From Pectobacterium sp. CFBP8739 (GTDB lineage Bacteria; Pseudomonadota; Gammaproteobacteria; Enterobacterales; Enterobacteriaceae), in NCBI RefSeq assembly GCF_013449375.1, contig NZ_JACDRR010000015.1, positions 1 through 49,744 on the forward strand: 49,744 bases of DNA. Direction: 5' to 3'. Both the position numbers and the translations under genes were made by a program. This document shows positions 40,453-49,324 of this stretch, piece after piece. Under the pieces are notes generated by a model. It worked only from the letters and a program-made list of their open reading frames with translations. It had not been told where the DNA came from and searched no databases. Numbering within the stretch: the first letter of the stretch is position 1; each line of letters opens with the position of its first letter.

Positions 40453-42015
40453 TTATGCACGGGTTCTGATCAGGTAGTCAAAGGCGCTCAAGGACGCTTT
40501 TGCGCCTTCACCCGTCGCGATAATGATCTGTTTGTACGGCACCGTCGTACAGTCGCCGGCAGCAAAGATCCCTTTCACGCTGGTTTCGCACTTGGCATCG
40601 ATCTCAATTTCACCGATGCGGTTTCTGGCTACCGTACCCTCCAGCCAGTGAGTGTTAGGCAGCAGACCGATCTGTACGAAGATCCCTTCCAGCGCTAAAT
40701 CGTGCACCGTATCGGTAAGACGATCTTTGTAGCTCAACCCCGTCACCTTCTGTCCATCGCCTTTCACTTCTGTGGTTTGCGCATTCAGAATGATGTCAAC
40801 GTTCGGCAGGCTACGCACTTTATCCTGCAATACCGAATCCGCTTTCAGTTCCGGTGCAAACTCAAGCAGCGTAACGTGTTTCACCACACCAGCCAGATCG
40901 ATAGCGGCTTCCACACCGGAGTTACCGCCACCGATCACCGCAACGTGTTTGCCTTTAAACAGCGGGCCATCGCAGTGCGGACAGTATGTGACACCACGTG
41001 TACGATACTGATCTTCGCCGGGTACATTCATGTTTCTCCAGCGTGCGCCGGTCGCGATGATTACGCTGCGCGCTTTCAACGTCGCACCGGATACGGTAAT
41101 CACCTGATGCGGTTTACCCGGTTCGCCCCCCGGAATTAAGGCTTCTGCGCTCTGCGCGTCGATCACATCGACATCATAGTCATCAACATGGCTCTTCAGC
41201 GCGGTCGCCAGCTTGGCACCTTCCGTTTTCGGAACGGAAATGTAGTTTTCAATATCGACGGTATCCAATACCTGACCGCCAAAACGTTCGCCGACCAAAC
41301 CGGTACGAATGCCTTTACGCGCCGAATAGACCGCCGCTGCTGCGCCCGCCGGGCCGCTACCGATGATTAACACATCATAGATGTCACGCTGGTTCAGCTT
41401 CTCAACCTGTTTGGCACCTGCACCGGTATCGATTTTAGTCACGATCTCAGCCAGACTCGTCCGCCCTTGGCTGAAGTGTTCACCGTTTAGGAAAACGGTA
41501 GGAACGCCCATGACATTACGGTTTTGAATCTCATCCTGAAATACACCACCGTCAATTGCGGTATGGGTGATATTCGGATTTAACACTGCCATTAAATTCA
41601 GTGCCTGCACCACGTCTGGGCAGTTGTGGCAGGAGAGCGAGTAATACGTTTCGAAGTGGAACGCACCATCAAGATTACGGATTTGATCGAGTAATTCTTT
41701 CGCTTCTTTCGACGGATGACCGCCCACCTGCAATAACGCCAGAATCAGGGAGGTAAATTCATGTCCCATTGGCGCACCGGCAAAACGCGGGCCGCTTTGG
41801 GAATTTGGATTGGTAATCAGGAATGAAGGCTTACGTACTGCCAACTCATTCTTTTCAACAAAACTTACCCGTTCAGACAGCTCAGCGATTTCAGTCAGCA
41901 AAGTTCTGACTTCAGCAGATTTCGCGGAGTCATCCAGAGTCGCAATCAACTCAACAGGTTTGGTTAATTTTTCCAGATAGGCTTTCAACTGGACTTTCAT
42001 CGTATTGTCGAGCAT
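40453..42015 (-). CDS. ahpF: Alkyl hydroperoxide reductase subunit F
   Basis: The 520-residue flavoprotein passes electrons from NADH to AhpC. Its N-terminal double thioredoxin-fold domain has the redox pair CHNC (Cys129, Cys132), and the thioredoxin-reductase-like part has the FAD motif GSGPAG (219-224) and the active pair CPHC (Cys345, Cys348). All four Cys match the E. coli positions. It follows ahpC by 128 bp, and the gap contains an intrinsic terminator. AhpF is therefore likely made at a lower level than AhpC. Confidence 0.98.
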   Translation of the reverse strand: MLDNTMKVQLKAYLEKLTKPVELIATLDDSAKSAEVRTLLTEIAELSERVSFVEKNELAVRKPSFLITNPNSQSGPRFAGAPMGHEFTSLILALLQVGGHPSKEAKELLDQIRNLDGAFHFETYYSLSCHNCPDVVQALNLMAVLNPNITHTAIDGGVFQDEIQNRNVMGVPTVFLNGEHFSQGRTSLAEIVTKIDTGAGAKQVEKLNQRDIYDVLIIGSGPAGAAAAVYSARKGIRTGLVGERFGGQVLDTVDIENYISVPKTEGAKLATALKSHVDDYDVDVIDAQSAEALIPGGEPGKPHQVITVSGATLKARSVIIATGARWRNMNVPGEDQYRTRGVTYCPHCDGPLFKGKHVAVIGGGNSGVEAAIDLAGVVKHVTLLEFAPELKADSVLQDKVRSLPNVDIILNAQTTEVKGDGQKVTGLSYKDRLTDTVHDLALEGIFVQIGLLPNTHWLEGTVARNRIGEIEIDAKCETSVKGIFAAGDCTTVPYKQIIIATGEGAKASLSAFDYLIRTRA

Positions 42016-42065
42016 TGGTCGTCCTTAATTAGGCAAGGTGGTACAACGTCAAAATTGTGCGAGGT

Positions 42066-42090
42066 TCTGGCCCCAAAAAACCGGGCCAGA
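42066..42090 (-). repeat. Second hairpin in the ahpC-ahpF spacer
   Basis: TCTGGCCC (42066-42073) pairs with GGGCCAGA (42083-42090). It follows the terminator on the ahpC transcript and precedes the ahpF leader; its left arm overlaps the U-tract side of that terminator region. Confidence 0.6.
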
Positions 42091-42113
42091 AAAATCGGGT
42101 GCAACGCACCCGA
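42090..42113 (-). terminator. Intrinsic terminator or attenuator between ahpC and ahpF
   Basis: On the minus strand TCGGGTGC-GTT-GCACCCGA is a perfect 8-bp stem with a 3-base loop followed by TTTTTC. It lies 31 bases after the ahpC stop. Confidence 0.85.
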
Positions 42114-42143
42114 CAAAACAGTCATATTTTCCGAGGTGTCAGC

Positions 42144-42707
42144 TTAGATTTTGCCAACCAGATCGAGAGACGGTGCCAGCGTAGCTTCACCTTCTTTCCA
42201 CTTGGCCGGGCAGACTTCGCCTGGGTGAGAAGCCACATACTGAGCCGCTTTCACTTTACGCAGCAGGTCAGAGGCATCGCGACCAATACCTTCAGCAGTG
42301 ATTTCTACCGCCTGGATAATGCCCTGTGGGTCAACGATGAACGTACCGCGATCAGCCAGACCTTCTGCTTCGCGCATGTTTTCAAAGTTACGCGTCAACT
42401 GGCCAGTTGGGTCACCGATCATGGTGTATTTGATTTTGCCGATGGTTTCAGAACTGCTGTGCCACGCTTTGTGCGTGAAGTGGGTGTCGGTGGAAACAGA
42501 GTAGATTTCCACGCCACGCTGTTGGAATTCGTCGTAATAGTCAGCGACATCACCCAGTTCGGTCGGGCAGACAAATGTAAAGTCAGCCGGATAGAAGAAG
42601 AATACGCTCCATTTTCCTTCAATATTCTTCTCAGTCACTTCGATGAATTGACCGTCTTTGAAAGCCATGTTTTTGAATGGTTTAACTTGGGTATTGATTA
42701 CTGACAT
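42144..42707 (-). CDS. ahpC: Alkyl hydroperoxide reductase subunit C (peroxiredoxin)
   Basis: The 187-residue typical 2-Cys peroxiredoxin reduces hydrogen peroxide and organic peroxides. The peroxidatic Cys47 lies in FVCPTEL and the resolving Cys166 in EVCPAKW, at the E. coli positions. The ATG at 42707 is preceded by GAGG 8 bases upstream; a GTG one codon earlier is less likely. It is regenerated by AhpF, encoded next. OxyR controls ahpCF in E. coli; I looked for the four-part OxyR motif upstream and could not place it convincingly. Confidence 0.98.
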   Translation of the reverse strand: MSVINTQVKPFKNMAFKDGQFIEVTEKNIEGKWSVFFFYPADFTFVCPTELGDVADYYDEFQQRGVEIYSVSTDTHFTHKAWHSSSETIGKIKYTMIGDPTGQLTRNFENMREAEGLADRGTFIVDPQGIIQAVEITAEGIGRDASDLLRKVKAAQYVASHPGEVCPAKWKEGEATLAPSLDLVGKI

Positions 42708-42801
42708 CACTTTATCCTCATGTGTTTTCGTATGTGGCTAAAGTACAGAAACGTGATCGTTATCACCAATCCGTTGTCTTTATCGAATCAATAAGCAATA
42801 C

Positions 42802-44466
42802 CTAATTTGATTCCATTTCGAGGGTATCTATCTGCATGTCCTTGCCACCAATCCTGAGCGTTTTGAAGCGTGGCGTAACAACCTCAACCTTGCCTGCTTT
42901 AATCAGGTCAATCAGCTTTTCCGTCCCCATTGAGCCAAACAGTCTGCCCACAGGTTGCCATTGTCCTTTATCATTACGCGCTAGGATTTGCGCACCGATT
43001 CCCCATCCCACCCGAGGGAAAATGAGCACTTCGTTATGACTATCACCTGTCAAATCAATAGCAAAGAGCAGACAAGCCGATTCTCTGCATTGATTACCCA
43101 AATTATCCTTCTGCAGCATGCCTTCGACCCCCTCTTCCAACGGGCCGACCCATTCGACCTGAACAGGAAGGACTTGTGTGGGTTTCCCCTTCAACCGATC
43201 GAGCAGCGCCTGACGTCCGACTGCGTCCAGTATTCGGTCATGCTGCAATTCTTCAGCCAGCCAATTAAACTGTTGCCTCCCCGCCATTCCTAACTCATCA
43301 CGCAGTGCCCACAGGTCAAACTTATCGATCGGCGTTTTTCCACTAAGCAGACGCTGAACCTGATTCTTCGCACTAAACGCTTCGGGGCTTAACAGTGGCG
43401 TATGCAGTAATACCATGAACACGCAGATGGCCGCGGCAAGCAGCGGATTGCTTGTACGCAAATTCCCCAGCCAAACGCCAGAGCGGCGAATCACAGCCCA
43501 CACCATCGCCAGACTGTACAACAGCGCAACCGCTACCACGAAGATCGACTGAAAACGGGCAGGCGTCAGGCCATATTGTTCAATGCGCAGCCAGCTGGAA
43601 TAGCCCGCTAATACCACCAACACTGGCAAGCACAGCGCGCTGGCGCTAACCAACCCGCGTAACAGGGCAGGATAAGCGCGCCCTTCGTTGTCATCCTGAG
43701 AAGCGCAGTTAATCAAGAAGAGGTTTACGCCCATCAGGCATAGAAGAATGACGGTAGAACGGCCGGTATTCCATATCGGTTCCAGACCGCTAAAAGGCAG
43801 GGTCAAAATAAATACGACCGTAATCAGCGCACTAAACGGAAGCAGGAAGCGGCAAGCCGATAGCAGAATTCCACGCAGCAGTCCGACGACCGCTTCTTTG
43901 GTCATGCCGATATATATGCCGATAGAAAACACCACCGGGAAAAGTAGCATATAAAACCGAGAATGGGTGAACACACGGTTAACCTGTGGAAATCCCAACA
44001 TTTTGAACAACATACCGCACAGTACAAGCAGCAATAGCACGACCAGAACTAATAGCCAGGCTAATAGCACAGTAAAAATATTGACCCAAGCATGTTTACA
44101 GAGCGCGTCATAGGATGGCCATCGCCCTTCACGGGGTGTCCAACAGCCAATAAACGTACAGCAGATATAAACGAGGAGGATGCTACACACTATCCAGGAA
44201 TCAGGCAGTTGATCTACCCCGCTGTCATAGAAAGCCCAGCCACCGATCGCCGTCATCAGCGAGGTCAAGATGAAGACCCATAGCCAGGTCTTTTTCACAA
44301 AGAGAGTACGTTCCAACCATTGCAGACTGATGCCGCCAATCGCCGCTGTCATGATCAACTGCGTCTGAAAAATACCGGCTTTCATTTCCAGCGCAGTGAC
44401 AAATAACAGCCCCTGAAGCAGACCAACAACCAGATAAAACCGTAACGATGGAAAGCTGGCAGGCAT
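42802..44466 (-). CDS. DUF4153-type multi-pass membrane protein with a soluble C-terminal domain
   Basis: The 554-residue protein has about ten hydrophobic segments in its first 370 residues and a soluble C-terminal part of about 170 residues. The membrane half resembles the DUF4153 family as I recall it. The C-terminal half contains LFAIDLTGDSHNEVLIFP, reminiscent of a VCBS/FG-GAP-type repeat. No function is known. The ATG at 44466 is chosen because AAGGAT lies at proper spacing; the frame is open 38 codons further upstream, with a polar stretch that does not look like part of a membrane protein. It lies 94 bp from ahpC and 159 bp from the exporter operon on the same strand. Links to either are unproven. 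Confidence 0.75.
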   Translation of the reverse strand: MPASFPSLRFYLVVGLLQGLLFVTALEMKAGIFQTQLIMTAAIGGISLQWLERTLFVKKTWLWVFILTSLMTAIGGWAFYDSGVDQLPDSWIVCSILLVYICCTFIGCWTPREGRWPSYDALCKHAWVNIFTVLLAWLLVLVVLLLLVLCGMLFKMLGFPQVNRVFTHSRFYMLLFPVVFSIGIYIGMTKEAVVGLLRGILLSACRFLLPFSALITVVFILTLPFSGLEPIWNTGRSTVILLCLMGVNLFLINCASQDDNEGRAYPALLRGLVSASALCLPVLVVLAGYSSWLRIEQYGLTPARFQSIFVVAVALLYSLAMVWAVIRRSGVWLGNLRTSNPLLAAAICVFMVLLHTPLLSPEAFSAKNQVQRLLSGKTPIDKFDLWALRDELGMAGRQQFNWLAEELQHDRILDAVGRQALLDRLKGKPTQVLPVQVEWVGPLEEGVEGMLQKDNLGNQCRESACLLFAIDLTGDSHNEVLIFPRVGWGIGAQILARNDKGQWQPVGRLFGSMGTEKLIDLIKAGKVEVVTPRFKTLRIGGKDMQIDTLEMESN

Positions 44467-44625
44467 AGCAAATCCTTTTGTCGGCGTACCGTCACATATT
44501 GGGTGCTGGCGTACAAACGCATTCACTGTTCGAATAGTGTGAAGGTAGCGAGATAAATGATATGTGAAGTCTACAGACAAACGCTTCGGGTATCACGTTG
44601 ATACCCGCCTATATCCTGAAGTCAA

Positions 44626-45897
44626 TCAGTAAAGGAGTTGTACTTCACCCGCCTCCAATCCGGCGATTTCTATGCCCTGCGCCACGGCTCTCCCTAGCGT
44701 CACGTTAATGTTCTTTGGCGGGGCGTCAGCGGTCGGACGGTAAATCACATAGGTACGGCCATTGTCGTCAGTACGCACCGCCTGCGCAGGCACGGCGATA
44801 CCCCGCTCGTTACGATAGACAATAATAGCCAGCCGCGCGCTCATCCCAAGGCGAATAGTTTGTCTTAAGTCCGCTAACGGCGTATCGAGTGACACCACCA
44901 CAGCATAGTAAGCGCCGCTGCCGGACATATCCGCAGCATCAGCCTGAATATCAATCGACGCGACCTTGCCTGTCAGCGTTTGTCCGGCAAAGCCATCCCC
45001 AGTCACGTTAACCGCCATCCCCTCTTGCAGTTGATGCAGGTCGGTCTCTTCTACCCGCGTCGCTACCTGAAAACGATCCTGAGCAATGACACCAAACAGC
45101 GGTGTCCCCTGGCTGACCAGTAAACCAGGTTGGATGACCACGGGCTTGCCGTTGTCAGGCTGCGCAGGTCTCACGACAACACCGCTAAACGGCGCCTTGA
45201 CGATTTGCCGCTCGACCTGCGCAGCCAGCGCCTGATAGCGTACCTGCGCATTGGTCAGTTCCATCTCTGCAATCTTGCGATCCTCACCGTTCCCACGCGC
45301 CAGTACCGTTTTCAGTTCCTCCTGCGCCGCATTCAGATCCTGCTCCTGTGAACGAATTTGCTGCTTTAGCATATCCACTTCCATACGCGCGACGATGCCG
45401 CGATCGAAGAGCGCCTGTGTATCCCGAAGATTGGCTTGCGTATTGCTAAACGTTGACCGAGCTGAGTTGACTGCACGACGCGCACGCGACACCTCCGTGC
45501 TTTGTTCCCACTGCCTGAGCGTTTGTACCTCGCGCTGCGTCTTGAGCACGTCGGCCTGTGCCTGACGCAATTGAATCTCAATTTGCCCGGGATCCAGTGT
45601 CAGCAACGTTTGCCCTTTTTCGATGCGCTGTCCCTCATGCACCAGAACCTCACGGATAATGCCTTCAAAAGGCGCGGCCAGCGTGGTCTGCGTCGCCGCC
45701 TGAATTCGTCCAACCAGTCCTAGCTGGTTTTCCAGTAACTGGGGTTGAACGGAAAGCCATTGCCCCTGAAGCGCGCTTTTTTCCTGCTCATTCGTGCGCC
45801 CTGCCAGTAGCCAAATCAGCAGCCCAAGCACCAGGATCAGCGACGAGACAATAAGATGGCGCCGACGCAGGCGAGAGGAAAAGTGATGCTTAATCAT
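44626..45897 (-). CDS. HlyD/RND-type periplasmic adaptor (membrane fusion protein)
   Basis: The 423-residue protein has one N-terminal membrane anchor (about residues 15-32). A split biotinyl-lipoyl-like domain follows (LAAPFEGIIREVLVHEGQ and VKAPFSGVVVRPAQ) around a long coiled-coil hairpin, then a beta-barrel region. It would bridge the inner-membrane ABC permease and the outer-membrane channel. The ATG at 45897 overlaps the channel gene's stop by 8 bases (ATGATTAA), which supports this start over a longer one. It is the last gene of the exporter operon. It resembles MacA-like adaptors. The substrate is unknown. Confidence 0.88.
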   Translation of the reverse strand: MIKHHFSSRLRRRHLIVSSLILVLGLLIWLLAGRTNEQEKSALQGQWLSVQPQLLENQLGLVGRIQAATQTTLAAPFEGIIREVLVHEGQRIEKGQTLLTLDPGQIEIQLRQAQADVLKTQREVQTLRQWEQSTEVSRARRAVNSARSTFSNTQANLRDTQALFDRGIVARMEVDMLKQQIRSQEQDLNAAQEELKTVLARGNGEDRKIAEMELTNAQVRYQALAAQVERQIVKAPFSGVVVRPAQPDNGKPVVIQPGLLVSQGTPLFGVIAQDRFQVATRVEETDLHQLQEGMAVNVTGDGFAGQTLTGKVASIDIQADAADMSGSGAYYAVVVSLDTPLADLRQTIRLGMSARLAIIVYRNERGIAVPAQAVRTDDNGRTYVIYRPTADAPPKNINVTLGRAVAQGIEIAGLEAGEVQLLY

Positions 45898-47356
45898 TGA
45901 GTGCGATATCCCAGCTTTGTAATGTGGTGCCCAGCGTTTCATCCAGTTCCGCTTGCGCATTGAGGTAGCTGATCAGCGCATTAAGGCGGGCGTTTTCAGC
46001 GTTGCGTAAATCATTCTCAAAACTCAACACCTGAAAGTTGCTGGAACGCCCAACCGTGAGCTTCTCGCGTTCAATCTCCAGCTTACGGCGCGACAAATCC
46101 CGTGCGCGTTGGGAAATCTCGAACTGCCGCCAGCGCGTACCGATATCGCGCACCGCATTGGTGACATCACGTTCAAGCTGCTGCCTGACTTCATCCAGTT
46201 GAATATGCTGATTACGCACGTTAACCCGTGCTTGCACTTCCGCCTGACGGGTACTCAGATCGCCGATCGGGATCTCCACCTGAACGCCGACATAGTTCTC
46301 CCAGGTACGCGAGGTGTTGCTCTGTGCGGCTCGGTCACGCACCTGACTCGCGCCACCAACCAACGAAACATCCCACAGGCGATCGTTACGGGCCACCACT
46401 AGACCGAGCGCCGCCTGCTCGTTAGCGATGAGCTGTGCGAGATACGCCGGCCGGGAGGCTTCGGCCTGTTTCAACGCTTGCGCAGCGTTAACCTCCACGC
46501 GCTGCGCCTGCATGGATTCTGTCGCCACAACCAACGTATTTAAATCCAGAGCAAGAAGTTGCAGTAGCGCAAGGCGTGAGGTATCCAGTTGGTTTCTGGC
46601 TTCTTCATGCGCCAGTTCCTGTGTGGCCACTTCGGCTTCGGTTTGCACAATTTCAAATTCGGCCATACGCCCTGCGGCAATCATCGCACGGTTGACCTCA
46701 ACCAGTTGGCGCGCACGCGCCAGCGCATCACGCGCGATTTGCAGTTGCTCTTGTGAACGCAACAACTCCCGATAAGCGGCGATAATCTGCGTAATCGTCT
46801 GTGAAACGGTGGATTTCAGCGCTAGGCGATTTAACTGCTCAGTGAACTGAGCAATATGAACCGGCGCAGTGGTGACGTCTTTACCTGCGCCACGCAGCAA
46901 AGGTTGAATCACTGTAATGTTGGCACCATCGTTACGCGACAACCCGGCATTATCAGCCTGCGTATGACGGTAGGTCCAGCCGAGGCTGAAACGGGTGCCA
47001 TAAGGTGTGAGCAGGGTTGATGTCGGTGTCAGATTGCCCTGCCGGTAACGATCGCTTTGGTTACGGTTGGAAAGGTAGCTGCCCGTCAGCGACAGCTTGG
47101 GGGTAAAACGATCCTCCGCCACCCGAAGATCAAATTTCTGCGCGATACGATCCAGATAGGCGCTACGGATCGCGCGATTGTCGCGCAAGCCAAGATAAAT
47201 GGCATCGCTCAGCGTGAGATCGATCGTTTGTGCATTCAGCGACGTACTGATTGTCGCCTGCCCCTGCCGCGTCGCCTGAGAAGGATTTAACGCTGTTTCC
47301 GCATACCCTTCATAAGCAGAAAACAGCATCAGTAAACACAGGATAGATTTACGCAT
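45890..47356 (-). CDS. TolC-like outer-membrane channel of the ABC exporter
   Basis: The 488-residue protein has a signal peptide (MRKSILCLLMLFSAYEGYAE) and two OEP halves of long helices. The segments TLSDAIYLGLRDNRAIRSA and VEIPIGDLSTRQAEVQAR mark the membrane-proximal ends. It has no lipobox, unlike the protein at 955-2463. The ATG at 47356 overlaps the permease stop by 8 bases (ATGCGTAA), which decides the start. Its location between permease and adaptor indicates a dedicated channel rather than use of the housekeeping TolC. Confidence 0.87.
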   Translation of the reverse strand: MRKSILCLLMLFSAYEGYAETALNPSQATRQGQATISTSLNAQTIDLTLSDAIYLGLRDNRAIRSAYLDRIAQKFDLRVAEDRFTPKLSLTGSYLSNRNQSDRYRQGNLTPTSTLLTPYGTRFSLGWTYRHTQADNAGLSRNDGANITVIQPLLRGAGKDVTTAPVHIAQFTEQLNRLALKSTVSQTITQIIAAYRELLRSQEQLQIARDALARARQLVEVNRAMIAAGRMAEFEIVQTEAEVATQELAHEEARNQLDTSRLALLQLLALDLNTLVVATESMQAQRVEVNAAQALKQAEASRPAYLAQLIANEQAALGLVVARNDRLWDVSLVGGASQVRDRAAQSNTSRTWENYVGVQVEIPIGDLSTRQAEVQARVNVRNQHIQLDEVRQQLERDVTNAVRDIGTRWRQFEISQRARDLSRRKLEIEREKLTVGRSSNFQVLSFENDLRNAENARLNALISYLNAQAELDETLGTTLQSWDIALND

Positions 47357-48587
47357 CGCGTAGCGCCTGTACAGGCTCAAGCCGCGCGGCGCTCATCGCG
47401 GGGTTAAGCCCAAAAAACAGGCCAATCACCAATGAACTGCCAATGCCGAGAGGAAGTGACAACCCCGAAAGTGAAAAAGCTGACCAGTCTGAAAAAAAGA
47501 CAAACAGCCACGCCGCCGCGATGCCACACACAGCCCCGATCAAAGCTCCGCAGGCGGATAACACCACGGCCTCCAGTAAGAACAGCCCCGCAATATCGCG
47601 CGGTCGCGCACCTAGCGCCATACGAACACCGATTTCACGACGTCGCTCGGACACATTCATCACCATAACATTCATCACCCCGACCCCGCCTACCAGCAGG
47701 GAAATCCCTCCCAGCCCCGCCAACAGCCATGAAAACATCCGCGACTGCTGCGCCATTCCTTCCAGTAACTGCTGTGGAATTTGCACATCGATATCCAGTT
47801 TCGGCATCAGGAGTGACAGGTAATCCTTTAACTGTGAGCCCGTTTGCATCAGCGTATCGCTGCTGCTGTTACGTGCAATCACGCTAACAATTTGCGGGGC
47901 AGGCATGACACGCCGCATACCGGAGATCGGCATCAGGATAGCGTCATCAACCGAGACGGGAACCAACGGGTTGTGTCCCTGCGGTTGAAGAATGCCTACG
48001 ACCTCGAACAGATATTCGCCCACCTGCACGCGCTCACCCACAGCGGCGACGCCTCCCTGCGATGCCCATTGTTCCGCAACATTCGCGCCCAGCACGATGT
48101 AGGTACTTTGCTCGTCGAAATTACTCAAGTAGCGGCCCTGTGCAAGCGTGAGCCCTAACACGTCCGACAATTCAGCTCGGCTGCCCACGACCATGGCAGT
48201 GAGTGAACGCCCACGCAGCCGCGCTTCGGTGGAAGTAATAATTAACGCCGTTGCCGCCTTAATATCAGGTAGATGCTGTCGCAACACCGGGATATCCAAA
48301 TCTGCCGGAGCCGAGTTGGTAGCATGGCTGCCCACCCGATTCTGCACGGTGGCCACCAGCAGGTCACTGCCCATCCCTCGGAATACCCCCATGGCTTCGG
48401 TTTCCGCGTTGTGCCCGATGTTGAGCAACGCGACAACCGATCCGCACCCCACAGCAATCCCAAGCAGAGCCAGAACTGCACGTCGCCCCAGAAGCATAAG
48501 GCTGTTCAACGGCTCAAGCAGACGCTGCTGAAACGAAGGGCCATAGTGGACTGGACTCGCTTTCATCCGTGAACGAGGTTCAGACAT
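47349..48587 (-). CDS. ABC exporter permease (FtsX/MacB type)
   Basis: The 412-residue inner-membrane protein has the MacB_PCD-FtsX plan. There is one transmembrane segment near residues 37-60, a periplasmic domain to about residue 280, and three segments at about 285-310, 335-360 and 375-395. The coupling block NVSERRREIGVRMALGAR is typical of MacB/LolC permeases. Such transporters act by mechanotransmission, pushing substrate from periplasm through a TolC-like channel. The ATG overlaps the ATPase stop by 8 bases (ATGTCTGA). Unlike MacB, the ATPase is a separate protein. Confidence 0.9.
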   Translation of the reverse strand: MSEPRSRMKASPVHYGPSFQQRLLEPLNSLMLLGRRAVLALLGIAVGCGSVVALLNIGHNAETEAMGVFRGMGSDLLVATVQNRVGSHATNSAPADLDIPVLRQHLPDIKAATALIITSTEARLRGRSLTAMVVGSRAELSDVLGLTLAQGRYLSNFDEQSTYIVLGANVAEQWASQGGVAAVGERVQVGEYLFEVVGILQPQGHNPLVPVSVDDAILMPISGMRRVMPAPQIVSVIARNSSSDTLMQTGSQLKDYLSLLMPKLDIDVQIPQQLLEGMAQQSRMFSWLLAGLGGISLLVGGVGVMNVMVMNVSERRREIGVRMALGARPRDIAGLFLLEAVVLSACGALIGAVCGIAAAWLFVFFSDWSAFSLSGLSLPLGIGSSLVIGLFFGLNPAMSAARLEPVQALRDA

Positions 48588-49281
48588 GGTTTACCTCATG
48601 GATGCGACCATCTTGCACATGAATGCATCGAGCCATACGGCAGGCCATGCCTTCGTCATGCGTCACCATCACCAGCGTCGTCCCCTGTTCGCGGTTCAAT
48701 GCCAGCAATAGCGTGATGATGTCATCAGCCGTTTGGCTGTCGAGGTTGCCGGTCGGTTCATCCGCCAGCAGAAGCGCAGGTTCACCAACCAGCGCGCGCG
48801 CAATAGCCACTCGTTGACGTTGACCACCAGACAGGTCGGCAGGCCGATGGTGAGTTCGCTCCGCAAGACCGACGCGCGCCAGCTGTATTTGCGCAGCCAG
48901 CCGTGCGGCCTGACGCGAGATGCCACGGTAGGTCAGAGGAAGCGCAACGTTATCCAACGCGTCCAGACGCGGCAGTAAATTAAAACTCTGGAAGACAAAG
49001 CCAATGACCTGATTACGCACGATCGCACGTTCATCAGCACTTGCCTGAGACATATCCTGCCCTGCGAGCAGTAAACGGCCCGAGACAGGCTGATCGAGCA
49101 AGCCGATGATGTTGAGCAACGTGCTTTTGCCGGAACCCGATGCACCCACGATCGCGCAACTTTGCCCGGCAGGAATAGACAGTGAAATATTGTGCAGCAC
49201 CGATTGAGAGGAAACACCGGTACGGTAGGTGTGTGAAATACCTTGTAAACAGATCAGATCCGTTATTCGTTCATCAGACAT
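48580..49281 (-). CDS. ABC transporter ATP-binding protein (LolD/MacB type)
   Basis: The 233-residue ATPase has Walker A GASGSGKST (residues 46-54), the signature LSGGQ (150-154), Walker B ALLLADEP (about 169-176) and the switch His208. Closest relatives are the LolD/MacB/FtsE class that work with FtsX-type permeases. It has GAGG 5 bases before the ATG. It lies 43 bp after an unrecognised gene on the same strand and overlaps the permease start, so it is the first clear member of the exporter operon. Confidence 0.92.
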   Translation of the reverse strand: MSDERITDLICLQGISHTYRTGVSSQSVLHNISLSIPAGQSCAIVGASGSGKSTLLNIIGLLDQPVSGRLLLAGQDMSQASADERAIVRNQVIGFVFQSFNLLPRLDALDNVALPLTYRGISRQAARLAAQIQLARVGLAERTHHRPADLSGGQRQRVAIARALVGEPALLLADEPTGNLDSQTADDIITLLLALNREQGTTLVMVTHDEGMACRMARCIHVQDGRIHEVNHV

Positions 49282-49324
49282 CCTTGCCTCTTTGTTAACC
49301 CCCTAGAGCATCATTGTTGCCAAA

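Noticed and set aside
42708-42801. OxyR site upstream of ahpC
   Set aside because: GATA-like elements are present, but their spacing is about 20 rather than 22 bases and the four-part ATAG/CTAT pattern cannot be aligned convincingly.
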